NCBI GenBank assembly: GCA_964613095.1
Contig: CAZTFX010000098.1
Coordinates: forward strand, 1 to 6,195
DNA length: 6,195 nucleotides
Reading direction: 5' to 3'
Source: RGIG4576 sp964613095
GTDB taxonomy: Bacteria; Bacteroidota; Bacteroidia; Bacteroidales; Muribaculaceae
Position numbers and translations under genes: made by a program. Below are positions 6,096 through 6,195 of this stretch, piece by piece; the stretch's first letter is position 1; every line of letters starts with the position of its first letter. Under the pieces are notes generated by a model. The model was given only the letters and a program-made list of their open reading frames with translations, was not told where the DNA came from and ran no database searches.

Positions 6096-6195
6096 TTAGT
6101 AGTTTTCTTTACAAGAGCATTTAGGAATGTCCCTTTTCAAAATTTGAGTAATATAAAACTCTGCAAATCTCTGCTTGATTTCATCCCTTACTCTG
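6096..6195 (-). CDS. Probable 3' end of a gene entering from the right edge (partial)
   Basis: One minus-strand frame is open from the window edge to a TAA at 6096-6098, giving the last 32 residues of a protein. It begins RVRDEIKQRFAEFYITQILK and ends KCSCKENY. The other two frames on this strand hit stops within the first five codons. The sequence is charged and amphipathic, probably helical, with a CxC near the end (residues 26-28 of the visible part). An open frame this short can occur by chance in AT-rich DNA, so this is a moderate call. It would be convergent with the 77-residue membrane protein gene, 112 bases apart. No family is recognised from this fragment. Confidence 0.45.
   Translation of the reverse strand, partial: RVRDEIKQRFAEFYITQILKRDIPKCSCKENY

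Noticed and set aside
1..6195. A previously undescribed multi-gene system
   Set aside because: The dominant content is a standard, intact sufBCDS operon. The unexplained parts are short and do not form a coherent new system.

Overview
The window looks like a piece of a Bacteroidota chromosome, most likely order Bacteroidales. It is AT-rich. The best promoter match has the Bacteroides-type -7 box (TAnnTTTG). Start codons lack strong Shine-Dalgarno sequences, and the Suf proteins have the character of that group. No genus can be assigned from the sequence alone.

Layout. About 80% of the window (442-5357, minus strand) is one compact four-gene operon, sufB-sufC-sufD-sufS, with gaps of 31, 12 and 16 bases. 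It encodes the SUF iron-sulfur cluster assembly machine: the SufBC2D scaffold/ATPase and the cysteine desulfurase SufS. All four genes look intact and carry their key catalytic or scaffold residues. No sulfur-transfer partner (SufE or SufU) and no A-type carrier (SufA) is encoded here, so these must lie elsewhere or be replaced. A Bacteroides-type promoter sits at about 5476-5510. It would give a leader of roughly 110 bases containing two short stem-loops.

Left end (1-441). Two base pairs after the sufS stop comes a 52-codon minus-strand reading frame of unknown function. It is followed by a 46-codon frame, an 8-bp inverted repeat, and a -7-like box just upstream of an ATG whose gene runs off the left edge. 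This stretch may hold small genes or a decayed gene.

Right end (5358-6195). The 392-base gap between sufB and the divergent rightward gene holds the suf promoter and leader and a perfect 16-bp direct repeat (33-bp spacing). The rightward gene encodes a 77-residue protein with two membrane segments. A minus-strand reading frame entering from the right edge probably is the 3' end of another gene, convergent with it.

How the genes work together. SufS takes sulfur from L-cysteine as a persulfide. SufB, SufC and SufD form the complex on which Fe and S are assembled, with SufC ATP hydrolysis driving the conformational change. I see no convincing new system. The points most worth a second look are the structured suf leader, the 16-bp direct repeat, the cysteine-rich SufD tail and the small frame abutting sufS.
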